From assembly GCA_030038955.1 (NCBI GenBank), contig JASHQV010000303.1:1-23381 (forward strand): DNA of 23,381 bases. Reading direction: 5' to 3'. Under the pieces are notes generated by a model that saw only the letters and a program-made list of their open reading frames with translations, did not search any database and was not told the origin of the DNA. Positions 14,875-22,737 of this stretch are shown in pieces. A program made the position numbers and the translations under genes. How positions within the stretch are numbered: the first letter of the stretch is position 1; each line of letters begins with the position of its first letter. Source of the stretch: Solirubrobacteraceae bacterium. Its GTDB lineage: Bacteria; Actinomycetota; Thermoleophilia; Solirubrobacterales; Solirubrobacteraceae.

Positions 14875-15116
14875 GCGTCGGGCCCGATCCGGACTTCAGC
14901 TGCAGCTCCGAGCACTGCATCACCTGTGGCGACGCCGGCGATCCGATGACCGTGCTGCGAGTGGACGAGGCGCGCGCGCTGGCGCTGTGCTGCGACGCCG
15001 ACGGCGTTCACCAGACAGTCGAGACCGCGCTCGTCGGATCGGTCGCAGCCGGCGACCGGGTGCTCGTACACGCCGGGACGGCGATTGCCGAGCTGCCGGC
15101 CGAGCGGATCTCATGA
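14871..15116 (+). CDS. Second HypC/HupF-like hydrogenase maturation protein
   Basis: An 81-residue protein, probably cytosolic. The C-terminal half resembles the HypC barrel (ALVGSVAAGDRVLVHAGTAI). The N-terminus lacks the Met-Cys start of HypC and instead carries Cys11, Cys16 and Cys19 in CSSEHCITCGD, with a further Cys-Cys pair near residue 41. HCITC(G/S)D is typical of HupF/HypC-like partners in actinobacterial hydrogenase operons. It is coupled to hypC and to hypD by ATGA overlaps. It may pair with HypC or bind iron or zinc; its exact role is unknown. Confidence 0.8.
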   Translation: MSVGPDPDFSCSSEHCITCGDAGDPMTVLRVDEARALALCCDADGVHQTVETALVGSVAAGDRVLVHAGTAIAELPAERIS

Positions 15117-16228
15117 AGTTCGTCGACGAGTTCCGTGACGCCGAGCTCGGCCGCGCGCTGGCCGGCGAGATCCTGTCATTGGTCGAGCCCGGCCGCCACT
15201 ACAAGTTGATGGAGGTGTGCGGCGGCCACACGCACGCGATCTACAAGTACGGCGTCGACGATCTGCTGCCCGCCAACGTCGAGCTCGTTCACGGACCGGG
15301 GTGTCCGGTGTGCGTGATCCCGATGGGTCGCGTCGACGACGGGATCGCGCTCGCCCGCAACGAGGACGTGATCTTCACGTGCTTCGGCGACATGATGCGG
15401 GTGCCGGGCTCCGACGGCAGCCTGCTCGATGCCAAGGCCGCCGGTGCCGACGTGCGGATGGTGTACTCGCCGCTCGACGCACTGCGGATCGCCAAGCAGA
15501 ACCCCGATCGGGAGGTCGTGTTCTTCGCGATCGGATTCGAGACGACCGCGCCGTCGACCGCGCTGACGCTGAAGCGGGCGCGGCTCGAGCGGATCGAGAA
15601 CTTCTCGGTGATGTGCAGCCACGTGACGATCGTGCCGCCGATCCGGGCGCTGCTCGAGTCGCCCGACCTGCGGCTCGACGGGTTCATCGGCCCCGGGCAC
15701 GTGTCGACGATCGTCGGCGCCCGCCCATTCCAGTTCATCCCCGACGACTACCGCAAGCCCGTCGTGATCGCCGGCTTTGAGCCGCTCGACATCCTGCAGG
15801 CGATCGTGATGATCCTGCGCCAGCTCTCGAGTGGCCGGCGCGCGGTCGAGAACCAGTACAAGCGCGTGGTCCCGTGGGAAGGCAACCTGCGGGCGCTCGA
15901 GGTGATGTCCGAGGTCTTCGAGCTACGGCCGCACTTCGAGTGGCGCGGGCTCGGATTCATCTCCCACAGCGGCCTGAAGCTGTCCGATGCCTACGCCGAG
16001 CTCGACGCCGAGCGGCGCTTCAGCGTCCCTGGGCTGCGGGTGGCTGACCCCAAGGCGTGTCAGTGCGGCGAGGTGCTCAAGGGCGTGATCAAGCCGTGGG
16101 AGTGCAAGGTGTTCGGGACCGCCTGCACGCCGGAGCGACCGATCGGCACGTGCATGGTCTCCTCCGAGGGTGCGTGCGCCGCTTATTACAACTTCGGTCG
16201 CTTCGCGCGCGAGCGCGAGGTCGTGTAG
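15113..16228 (+). CDS. hypD: Hydrogenase maturation protein HypD
   Basis: A 371-residue cytosolic [4Fe-4S] protein that with HypC and HypE assembles Fe(CN)2CO. The motifs are complete: MEVCGGHTHAIYKYG, HGPGCPVCVIP, FFAIGFETTAPSTA, MCSHVTIVPP, GFIGPGHVSTI and the C-terminal cluster-binding Cys set in CQCGEVLKG, PWECKVFGTACTPE, GTCMVSSEGACAAYY. Length is as usual. ATG 15113 overlaps the previous stop (ATGA), and its own stop shares a base with the GTG of hypE, so translation is coupled throughout. Confidence 0.97.
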   Translation: MKFVDEFRDAELGRALAGEILSLVEPGRHYKLMEVCGGHTHAIYKYGVDDLLPANVELVHGPGCPVCVIPMGRVDDGIALARNEDVIFTCFGDMMRVPGSDGSLLDAKAAGADVRMVYSPLDALRIAKQNPDREVVFFAIGFETTAPSTALTLKRARLERIENFSVMCSHVTIVPPIRALLESPDLRLDGFIGPGHVSTIVGARPFQFIPDDYRKPVVIAGFEPLDILQAIVMILRQLSSGRRAVENQYKRVVPWEGNLRALEVMSEVFELRPHFEWRGLGFISHSGLKLSDAYAELDAERRFSVPGLRVADPKACQCGEVLKGVIKPWECKVFGTACTPERPIGTCMVSSEGACAAYYNFGRFAREREVV

Positions 16229-17340
16229 TGCCGGCGCCGAGCCCCCCGATCTCGGAGCGCGAGCAGCGGATCCTCGGGATCATCGAGACCGCGCGCGGCA
16301 AGCGAGCGAAGTTTCGGCGAGAGCCGATCACGATGGCTCACGGCGCGGGCGGCAAGGCGACCGGCTCGCTGATCGAGGGGCTGCTGGTGCCGGCGTTCGC
16401 AGGTGAGGCGTCGGTCGCGAGTCAGCTCGCCGAGCTGGCGGACGCGGGTGCGGTGGCGGTCGACGGGCTCGAGCTTGCGATCACGACCGACTCCTATGTG
16501 GTCAAGCCGCTGCGGTTCCCGGGTGGCTCGATCGGCGAGCTCGCGGTCCACGGGACGATCAACGACCTGTCGGTATCGGGCGCAAGGCCGCTGGCGATGA
16601 CCCTGTCGCTGGTGCTCGAGGAGGGCCTTGAGCCGGACGTGCTGACCGCCGAGGTCGAGGCGATCGCGGCGGCCGCACGCGCCGCCGGCGTGCAGATCGT
16701 CGCCGGTGACACGAAGGTCGTCGAACGCGGTCACGCCGACGGCATGTACGTCTGCACCACTGGGCTCGGCCGGCGCGATGCGCGGGCGACGCTGTCGCCG
16801 GCGGCACTGTGTCCGGGCGACCGGATCCTGCTGTCCGGCGAGGTCGGCGAGCACGGCACGGCGATCATGCTCGCGCGCGGCGAGTTCGAGCTCGATGCGG
16901 ATGTCGAATCCGATACCTGCTCGCTGTGGCCGGCGGTGGACGCGCTGCTCGATGCCGTCGGGCCGAGCCTGCGCTGCATGCGCGACGCGACCCGCGGTGG
17001 CGTCGCCTCGGTCCTCAACGAGCTGGCGCGCGCCTCGTCGGTGGCGATGCTCGTCCGCGAAGGCGACGTGCCGGTCAAGCCCGCCGTCGCGGGTGCCGCC
17101 GAGATCCTCGGGATCGATCCGATGTATGTGGCCAACGAAGGCAAGCTCGTCGCATTCGTCGCGCCCGACGCCGCGCCGGCGGCGCTGGCAGCGCTGAAGT
17201 CCGTGCCCGGCTGCGAGCAGGCCGCCGAGATCGGCGAGGTGCGAACAGAGCCGCCGGGGATGGTGCTGGTGCAGACGAGCTTTGGTGGCAGGCGGGTGAT
17301 GGATCAGCTGGTCGGGGATCCGCTACCGCGGATCTGTTGA
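16228..17340 (+). CDS. hypE: Hydrogenase maturation protein HypE
   Basis: A 370-residue cytosolic enzyme that dehydrates the thiocarboxamide on its own C-terminal Cys to a thiocyanate, the source of the cyanide ligands. The C-terminus PRIC ends in that Cys. The AIR-synthase-like fold shows MAHGAGGKATGSLI, AITTDSYVVKPL, GTINDLSVSGARPLAM, QIVAGDTKVVERG, DATRGGVASVLNE and VANEGKLV. GTG 16228 overlaps the last base of the hypD TAG and gives about 35 residues before the AHGAGG motif, close to the family norm. Carbamoylation by HypF is required, but hypF is not in the window. hhyS begins 22 bases downstream. Confidence 0.96.
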   Translation: MPAPSPPISEREQRILGIIETARGKRAKFRREPITMAHGAGGKATGSLIEGLLVPAFAGEASVASQLAELADAGAVAVDGLELAITTDSYVVKPLRFPGGSIGELAVHGTINDLSVSGARPLAMTLSLVLEEGLEPDVLTAEVEAIAAAARAAGVQIVAGDTKVVERGHADGMYVCTTGLGRRDARATLSPAALCPGDRILLSGEVGEHGTAIMLARGEFELDADVESDTCSLWPAVDALLDAVGPSLRCMRDATRGGVASVLNELARASSVAMLVREGDVPVKPAVAGAAEILGIDPMYVANEGKLVAFVAPDAAPAALAALKSVPGCEQAAEIGEVRTEPPGMVLVQTSFGGRRVMDQLVGDPLPRIC

Positions 17341-17362
17341 AGCAAGGCAGAGAGGAGATCGG

Positions 17363-18421
17363 ATGGCGACCGACGTCTATGCAGATCACAAGCGGACCGA
17401 GGAAGTGACGGCCCACGTCCTGTGGATGACCACCGGGCTCAGTTGCGAAGGCGACTCGGTGGCGATGACTTCGGCGACCAACCCGAGCCTCGAGGACATC
17501 ATCCTGCAGGCGATCCCGGGAATGCCGAAGGTGGTCGTCCACAACCAGGTGGTCGACTACGCGGTCGGTCAGGAGTACGCGCAGGCGTGGTTCGACGCCG
17601 AGCAGGGCAAGCTCGACCCGTTCGTGCTGTGCATCGAGGGCTCGCTCGGCAACGAGGAGATCAACGGCGAGGGGCACTGGACCGGGTTCGCGGTCAACCC
17701 CGAGAACGGTCAGCCGATCACGATGAACGAGTGGATGGATCGGCTCGCGCCGAAGGCGGCGGCGGTCGTTGCGATTGGCACCTGCGCCACCTATGGCGGG
17801 ATTCCGGCGATGAAGAACAACCCGACCGGCGCGATGGGGGTGCCCGACTATCTCGGCTGGAGCTGGCGCTCGAAGGCCGGCCTGCCGATCGTCTGCATAC
17901 CCGGTTGCCCGGCGCAGCCCGACAACATGACTGAGGTGCTGCTGTATCTGGCGCTGCACCTGGCGGGGCTCGCGCCGGCACCCGAGCTGGACGAGGCGCT
18001 GCGCCCGAAGTGGCTGTTCGGACGCACCGTCCGCGAGGGCTGCAACCGCGCCGGCTTCACCGAGCAGGGCCAGTTCGCCACCGAGTACGGCTCCGATCAT
18101 CGGTGTCTGGTCAAGCTCGGCTGCAAGGGCCCGGTCGTCAAGTGCAACGTACCCGTGCGCGGCTGGGTCAACGGGATCGGCGGCTGCCCCAACGTCGGTG
18201 GCATCTGCATGGCGTGCACGATGCCCGGCTTCCCCGACAAGTTCATGCCGTTCATGGACGAGGACAAGTGGGGCGGCTGGGCGGCCAACATCATGAAGTT
18301 CAGCTACGGACCGATCGTGCGGACGATGCGCCACCGCCACATCAGGCGCCAGTTCGACGTCGAGCCCGACTGGCGCCGCCGCGGACGTATGCTGACCAGC
18401 GGCTACACGAAGCGGTGGTAA
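17363..18421 (+). CDS. hhyS: High-affinity [NiFe] hydrogenase small subunit (group 1h)
   Basis: A 352-residue electron-transfer subunit of the enzyme that oxidises trace H2. The N-terminal site GLSCEGDSVAMTSATNP has Cys28 and Asp31, where most hydrogenases have two Cys; a Cys3Asp proximal cluster is known for the actinobacterial type. Further ligand segments are GTCATYGG, IPGCPAQPDN, RCLVKLGCKGP and GICMACTMPGFPDK. The residue expected to be the distal-cluster His, three before Cys227, is Arg224 (REGC). No twin-Arg signal is present, so the enzyme faces the cytosol. AGGAG (17353-17357) lies five bases before the ATG. It is paired with hhyL 68 bases downstream. Confidence 0.95.
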   Translation: MATDVYADHKRTEEVTAHVLWMTTGLSCEGDSVAMTSATNPSLEDIILQAIPGMPKVVVHNQVVDYAVGQEYAQAWFDAEQGKLDPFVLCIEGSLGNEEINGEGHWTGFAVNPENGQPITMNEWMDRLAPKAAAVVAIGTCATYGGIPAMKNNPTGAMGVPDYLGWSWRSKAGLPIVCIPGCPAQPDNMTEVLLYLALHLAGLAPAPELDEALRPKWLFGRTVREGCNRAGFTEQGQFATEYGSDHRCLVKLGCKGPVVKCNVPVRGWVNGIGGCPNVGGICMACTMPGFPDKFMPFMDEDKWGGWAANIMKFSYGPIVRTMRHRHIRRQFDVEPDWRRRGRMLTSGYTKRW

Positions 18422-18489
18422 GCCGCCCCAGGCGACGGTGACCAGCTGACAACGACCCGAGTGCTGACCAGGAGTGAGGAGATACGAAG

Positions 18490-20259
18490 ATGGCAGTGGA
18501 CACTTCCCAGAAGGTTGTCGTCAAGGAGATGTCGTGGGACCCGATCACGCGGATCGTGGGCAGCCTCGGGATTCACACCGAGATCGATTTCACCAATCAG
18601 CAGGTGCTGAAGTGCTACAGCACATCGATGATCTTCCGTGGCTTCGACATCTTCATGAAGGGCATCGATCCGCGTGACGCGCACTTCATCACCAGCCGGA
18701 TCTGCGGTATCTGCGGGGACAATCACTGCACCTGCTCATGCCTGAACCAGAACATGGCGTACGGCGTCAAGCCGCCGCCGCTCGGCGACCTCGCGTTCAA
18801 CCTGGCGGAGACAGCCGACTACATCTTCGACCACGCGATCTTCAATGACTGCATGGCGAACGTGGACTTCTGCGAGCAGATGGTCAAGGAGACGAACCCG
18901 TCGCTGCTGGAGAAGGCGCAGCAGACGCCCGCACCGGGCAGCGACATCCACGGATACCGGACGATCGCGGACATCATGCGAGCGCTGAACCCGTTCACCG
19001 GGGAGTTCTATCTAGAGACGCTCCAGGTGGCTCGCTACACGCGCGAGATGTACTGCCTGTTCGGCGGCAGGCACACGCATCCGTCGACGATCATGCCGGG
19101 TGGCTGCAGCGCCGACATCACTCACCAAACCTGCACCGACTACTACGTGCGGCTGATGCGCTACTTCGACTACGTCAAGCGCAGCGTGCCGATGCACGAC
19201 GACCTGTACGACTTCTTCCTGCAGGAGCTTCCCGGATACGACATGGTCGGCTTCCGGGAGACGAACCTCGTCAACTGGGGCTCGTTCGACGATCCCGACT
19301 ACGTCGACTATGACTACCGCCACATGACCGACTGGGGCCGTCACCGCTACATCACGCCGGGCGTCGCGATCGGCGGCGAGCTGATCTCGACCGACCTGGT
19401 CGAGATCAACCTGATGATCCGGATCCTGCTGGGCTCCTCGTACTTCGACTCGTGGGAGCACGAGCCGACGTTCGTGACCGAGGATCCGCTCGGCAACCCG
19501 GTCGACAAGAACCACCCATGGAACAAGGTGACGCTGCCGCGGCCACAGAAGCGCGACTTCACCGAGAAGTACACCTGGGTCGTGTCGCCGCGCATCTATG
19601 ACAAGCGGACTGATACGCACGTATGCTGCGACACCGGCGGAGGGCCATTCGCGCGCCAGTGGTGCACGGCCAAGGCGGGGCTGGTCGACTTCGGCTACGC
19701 CAAGGCCACGGGTCACTCGATCCAGATGGTGCTGCCGCGCTCGCCGAACATGCCGGAGATGGAGCTCGAGTGGAACGTGCCGGAGAAGTCCAACGCGATC
19801 GAGCGCGACCGTGCCCGTTCCTACCATCAGGCCTACAGCGCACTGATCGCGCTGCACTGCCTCGAGCGAGCGATGAAGGAGGTGCAGGCCGGCCGCACCA
19901 AGAGCTGGAACAGCTTCACCGTGCCCGACAACGCGGTCAGCTGCGGCTTCCACGAGGCGGCGCGCGGCGTCCTCTCCCACCACATGGTGATCCGCGACGG
20001 CAAGATCGCGAACTACCAGCCGTACCCGCCGACGCCGTGGAACGCAAGCCCGCGCGATGTCTACGGCACCCCGGGGCCGTACGAGGACGCGGTCCAGAAC
20101 ACGCCGATCTTCGAGGAGAACGGGCCCGACAAGTTCAAGGGCGTGGACATCATGCGCGCGGTGCGCTCGTTCGACCCGTGCTTGCCGTGCGGCGTGCACA
20201 TGTACACCGGTGGTGGCAAGGTACGCAAGGTGATGCACACGCCGACAGCGCTGGCATGA
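18490..20259 (+). CDS. hhyL: High-affinity [NiFe] hydrogenase large subunit (group 1h)
   Basis: A 589-residue catalytic subunit that binds the Ni-Fe centre and splits H2. The N-terminal nickel-binding motif is RICGICGDNHCTCS (Cys72, Cys75) and the C-terminal one DPCLPCGVH (Cys564, Cys567). The length and the GGRHTHPSTIMPGG and CCDTGGGPFARQWC segments match the actinobacterial enzyme. Nineteen residues follow the C-terminal His570, ending in HTPTALA, the region an endopeptidase would remove in most hydrogenases; no such protease gene is in the window. AGGAG at 18477-18481 sits eight bases before the ATG. The stop overlaps the next gene's ATG. Maturation would need HypA/B for nickel, with Ni2+ probably coming from the upstream NiCoT permease. 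Confidence 0.96.
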   Translation: MAVDTSQKVVVKEMSWDPITRIVGSLGIHTEIDFTNQQVLKCYSTSMIFRGFDIFMKGIDPRDAHFITSRICGICGDNHCTCSCLNQNMAYGVKPPPLGDLAFNLAETADYIFDHAIFNDCMANVDFCEQMVKETNPSLLEKAQQTPAPGSDIHGYRTIADIMRALNPFTGEFYLETLQVARYTREMYCLFGGRHTHPSTIMPGGCSADITHQTCTDYYVRLMRYFDYVKRSVPMHDDLYDFFLQELPGYDMVGFRETNLVNWGSFDDPDYVDYDYRHMTDWGRHRYITPGVAIGGELISTDLVEINLMIRILLGSSYFDSWEHEPTFVTEDPLGNPVDKNHPWNKVTLPRPQKRDFTEKYTWVVSPRIYDKRTDTHVCCDTGGGPFARQWCTAKAGLVDFGYAKATGHSIQMVLPRSPNMPEMELEWNVPEKSNAIERDRARSYHQAYSALIALHCLERAMKEVQAGRTKSWNSFTVPDNAVSCGFHEAARGVLSHHMVIRDGKIANYQPYPPTPWNASPRDVYGTPGPYEDAVQNTPIFEENGPDKFKGVDIMRAVRSFDPCLPCGVHMYTGGGKVRKVMHTPTALA

Positions 20260-21254
20260 GTCACGCCGTCGAGCTACCGTCGGCCGGCGACGACGGGCCG
20301 CCCGAGGATGCCCTCGGAACCGAGCGGCCGCGGCGGTCGGACGACTCCTCCGAGCTGCTGGTCGAGCGCGTCCAGGAGCTGCAGGCGGCGCTCGACGAGG
20401 CGGGACCCGCGCCGCCTCGAGAGCTGGCCGAGGAGCTGGTGGCGGCAGTCGTGCAGATGTATGGCGCCGGTCTCGAGCGGATCCTGGGGGCGCTGCTCGA
20501 CGCCGGCGATGACGGCCGGCGGATCGCAGCCGCGCTGAGCGACGACGAGCTGGTCTCGACGCTGCTGCTGATTCACGACCTGCATCCGGTGCCGCTCGCC
20601 GAGCGGGTGCAGGCGGCGCTCGACTCGGTACGGCCGTACATGGAGTCACACGGCGGTAGCGTCGAGCTGCTGGGGCTCGAGCAGGGTGTCGCGCGCATCC
20701 ACCTGCGCGGCAGCTGCTCGGATTGCTCCGCCTCGGCGGTGACGCTGGAGCTGGCGATCAAGCAAGCGCTGGAGGAGCTGGCTCCCGACCTGGAGGGTCT
20801 CGAGGTCGAGGGGGTGACGGCCCAGGCCGCCGACGCCGGCGGACTGCCGATCGCCACCGGCTTTGCGCCGCCCGCCGCGCCCGGCGGGATCGAGCTGCCC
20901 GTCGTGATCGCGGACTCGACGCCGGCTCCCGCTCGATCCGTCCCCGCTTGGTTCGCGGTTGACTCGCTCGCGAACCTCGAGCAGGACGTGCTGACGCCGG
21001 TTGCGGTCGCCGGCAGCAAGCTGGTGGTCGCCAACGTCGATGGCACGCTGCTCGCCTACCACGACGTCTGCGCTGGCTGTGGCGGCGCTCTCCACGACGG
21101 CGAGCTGCACGCGGACGCGCTCGTCTGCCGGCACTGCCAGCGCTCGTTCCTGCTGCCGCGCGCGGGACGTTCGTTGGACGACGAACGGATCCAACTCGAG
21201 CCGGTGCCGCTGCTGCGCGAGCGGGACCACGTCAAGGTGGCGTTGGCACGATGA
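20256..21254 (+). CDS. hhyE: NifU-like/Rieske-like iron-sulfur protein of the hydrogenase operon (HhyE type)
   Basis: A 332-residue cytosolic protein and probable electron relay or cluster carrier for HhySL. Residues 1-115 are helical and unassigned. A NifU C-terminal domain covers about 120-190 (RPYMESHGGSVELLG, GSCSDCSAS with Cys154/Cys157). A C-terminal Rieske-like fold covers about 225-330. There the two ligand pairs are Cys272-x2-Cys275 and Cys291-x2-Cys294 (VCAGCGG, VCRHCQRS), so the usual Rieske Cys-x-His pattern is absent. The fused layout and position directly after hhyL (ATGA overlap) match what I recall as HhyE of mycobacteria, needed for H2 oxidation. It could bind a 4-Cys [2Fe-2S] cluster, a rubredoxin-like iron or zinc. 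Confidence 0.78.
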   Translation: MSHAVELPSAGDDGPPEDALGTERPRRSDDSSELLVERVQELQAALDEAGPAPPRELAEELVAAVVQMYGAGLERILGALLDAGDDGRRIAAALSDDELVSTLLLIHDLHPVPLAERVQAALDSVRPYMESHGGSVELLGLEQGVARIHLRGSCSDCSASAVTLELAIKQALEELAPDLEGLEVEGVTAQAADAGGLPIATGFAPPAAPGGIELPVVIADSTPAPARSVPAWFAVDSLANLEQDVLTPVAVAGSKLVVANVDGTLLAYHDVCAGCGGALHDGELHADALVCRHCQRSFLLPRAGRSLDDERIQLEPVPLLRERDHVKVALAR

Positions 21255-22033
21255 GCAGCAAGCGGCCTGAGACGGCTCCGGGGCCGCGAGCACGGCGGCC
21301 GCTGAGTGAGGCGATCGCGGCGCGTCAGCGGGCGCAGATGGTCACGTCGTTGCGGGGACTGCAGCGACTTGGCGGCGCCGGCGTCCCGCCCCGCGTGGAG
21401 ACTGGCCCGCCCGTGGTGGCGACGGTCCGCGAGGCGACCGACGATGCCGGCGACCCCGCGGGGCCGCCGGCCACGGGCGTCGAGCACTGTGATCTGTGCG
21501 GGACCGCGATCGCTGCCGACCACCGCCACCTGCTGGCGCTGGGCGAGCGGCGGATCGCGTGCTCCTGCGAGGCGTGCTGGGCGATGCGCGCCGGCGAGGG
21601 AGACTGGCGGCCGGTGGGCAGCCGCACGCTGTGGCTCGAAGACCTGCAGCTCCCAGACGACATCTGGGCCGGCTTTCAGATCCCGATCGGGCTCGCGTTC
21701 TTGATGGCTTCGACCGTGACGGGTTGCGTGGTGGCGATGTACCCGAGCCCCGCGGGCGCGACCGAGTCCGAGCTGCACTTCGACTCCTGGCACCGGCTGG
21801 TCGAGCTCAACCCGGTGCTGGCGAAGCTCGAGCCCGATGTCGAAGGTCTGATCATCAACCGGCTGGCGGCGCCGCCGATCTACGCGATCGCGCCGATTGA
21901 CCGCTGCTACGCGCTGACCGGCGCGATCAAGGCTAGGTGGGAGGGGATCTCCGGCGGCAGCGGCGTCGAGGCCGCGGTCGCGAGCTTCTTCGACGGGCTG
22001 CGGGCGGAGGCGCAGGTGGCGGCACTCCGGTGA
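21251..22033 (+). CDS. Conserved hydrogenase-operon protein with Cys zinc-ribbon-like motif (DUF5947-like)
   Basis: A 260-residue, probably cytosolic protein. The first 75 residues are basic and poorly conserved in appearance. Then come CDLCG (Cys80, Cys83) and CSCEAC (Cys104, Cys106, Cys109), a likely metal site holding zinc or an Fe-S cluster. After it comes a conserved-looking block with WRPVGSRTLWLEDLQLPDD, IWAGFQIPIGLAFLM, YPSPAGATES and LINRLAAPPIYAIAPIDRCY. I recall proteins of this type as DUF5947 in actinobacterial group 1h operons; this needs a profile search. Coupling to hhyE by ATGA and to the next gene by GTGA implies a role in assembly or electron transfer, but the function is unknown. 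Confidence 0.7.
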   Translation: MSSKRPETAPGPRARRPLSEAIAARQRAQMVTSLRGLQRLGGAGVPPRVETGPPVVATVREATDDAGDPAGPPATGVEHCDLCGTAIAADHRHLLALGERRIACSCEACWAMRAGEGDWRPVGSRTLWLEDLQLPDDIWAGFQIPIGLAFLMASTVTGCVVAMYPSPAGATESELHFDSWHRLVELNPVLAKLEPDVEGLIINRLAAPPIYAIAPIDRCYALTGAIKARWEGISGGSGVEAAVASFFDGLRAEAQVAALR

Positions 22034-22737
22034 GCGTGCATTCTCCCGATGTCGACGGTGACCGCGCGCCAGCGCGCGCCGGCGAGCCCGTAGCGGCGGC
22101 TCCTGAGCTCGAGTTCGCGGTGCTGGGCGCGCGTCCTGTGCGATGGGCGGTGGCGCCGATGCTGACACTCGATCTGGAGGTCTCGGAGACCGGCGGGCGA
22201 CCCGTCTACATGGTCGCGCTGACGATCCAGCTGATGATCGACCCGGCCCGACGACGGTACGACGAGGCGACCCGCGCGCGGCTCGTGGAGCTGTTCGGGC
22301 CGCCGGAGCGCTGGGCGGTGACCACCCGCAGCCTGGTGTGGTGTCAGCTCGACGTGCTCGTGCCCGCGTTCACCGACCGGACCGTGGTCGAAGTGCCGAT
22401 CGCGTGCAGCTACGACCTCGAGCTGGCCGCCGCCAAGTACCTGCACTCGCTGCCCGACGGCGTGGCACCGCTGGCGCTGCACTTCAACGGCACGATCTAT
22501 TACCAGGCCGAGGACGGTGGACTGCAGATCGTGCTGGTGCCGTGGACCAAGTCGATCGACTTTCGGATGCCGGTGTCGGTGTGGCGGCAGACCGTCGAGC
22601 ACTACTACCCGAACACCGGCTGGGTCGCGCTCCGCTCGGAGACACTGGAGGCACTGTCGCAGGCAAAGCTGGATCGTGGGCTGGCGACGCTCGATGGCTG
22701 CGTGCGGGCGCTGCTGCAGGAGGCTGGTGATCCCTGA
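22030..22737 (+). CDS. Conserved hydrogenase-operon protein of unknown function (DUF6084-like)
   Basis: A 235-residue predicted soluble protein with no membrane span and no clear metal motif. Residues 28-60 (ELEFAVLGARPVRWAVAPML) and following alternate in a beta-strand pattern; later conserved-looking parts are SLVWCQLDVLVPAFTD, VPIACSYDLELAAAKYLHSL and VLVPWTKSIDFRMPVSVW. This resembles the family I remember as DUF6084, found with group 1h hydrogenases. GTG 22030 overlaps the previous stop (GTGA). It may help fold or dock the enzyme; no reaction can be assigned. Confidence 0.65.
   Translation: MSVHSPDVDGDRAPARAGEPVAAAPELEFAVLGARPVRWAVAPMLTLDLEVSETGGRPVYMVALTIQLMIDPARRRYDEATRARLVELFGPPERWAVTTRSLVWCQLDVLVPAFTDRTVVEVPIACSYDLELAAAKYLHSLPDGVAPLALHFNGTIYYQAEDGGLQIVLVPWTKSIDFRMPVSVWRQTVEHYYPNTGWVALRSETLEALSQAKLDRGLATLDGCVRALLQEAGDP

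Noticed and set aside
16226..17340. Longer start for HypE from an upstream codon near 16057
   Set aside because: That would run through the conserved C-terminus of HypD; the GTG overlapping the hypD stop fits the coupled operon.
17363..17460. Tat signal peptide on HhyS
   Set aside because: There is no twin-Arg motif or hydrophobic stretch; the protein begins directly with a short acidic leader and the first cluster motif.
19012..20649. Minus-strand open frame (545 codons) opposite hhyL
   Set aside because: It is fully antisense to conserved hydrogenase and HhyE coding sequence and shows no recognisable protein features.
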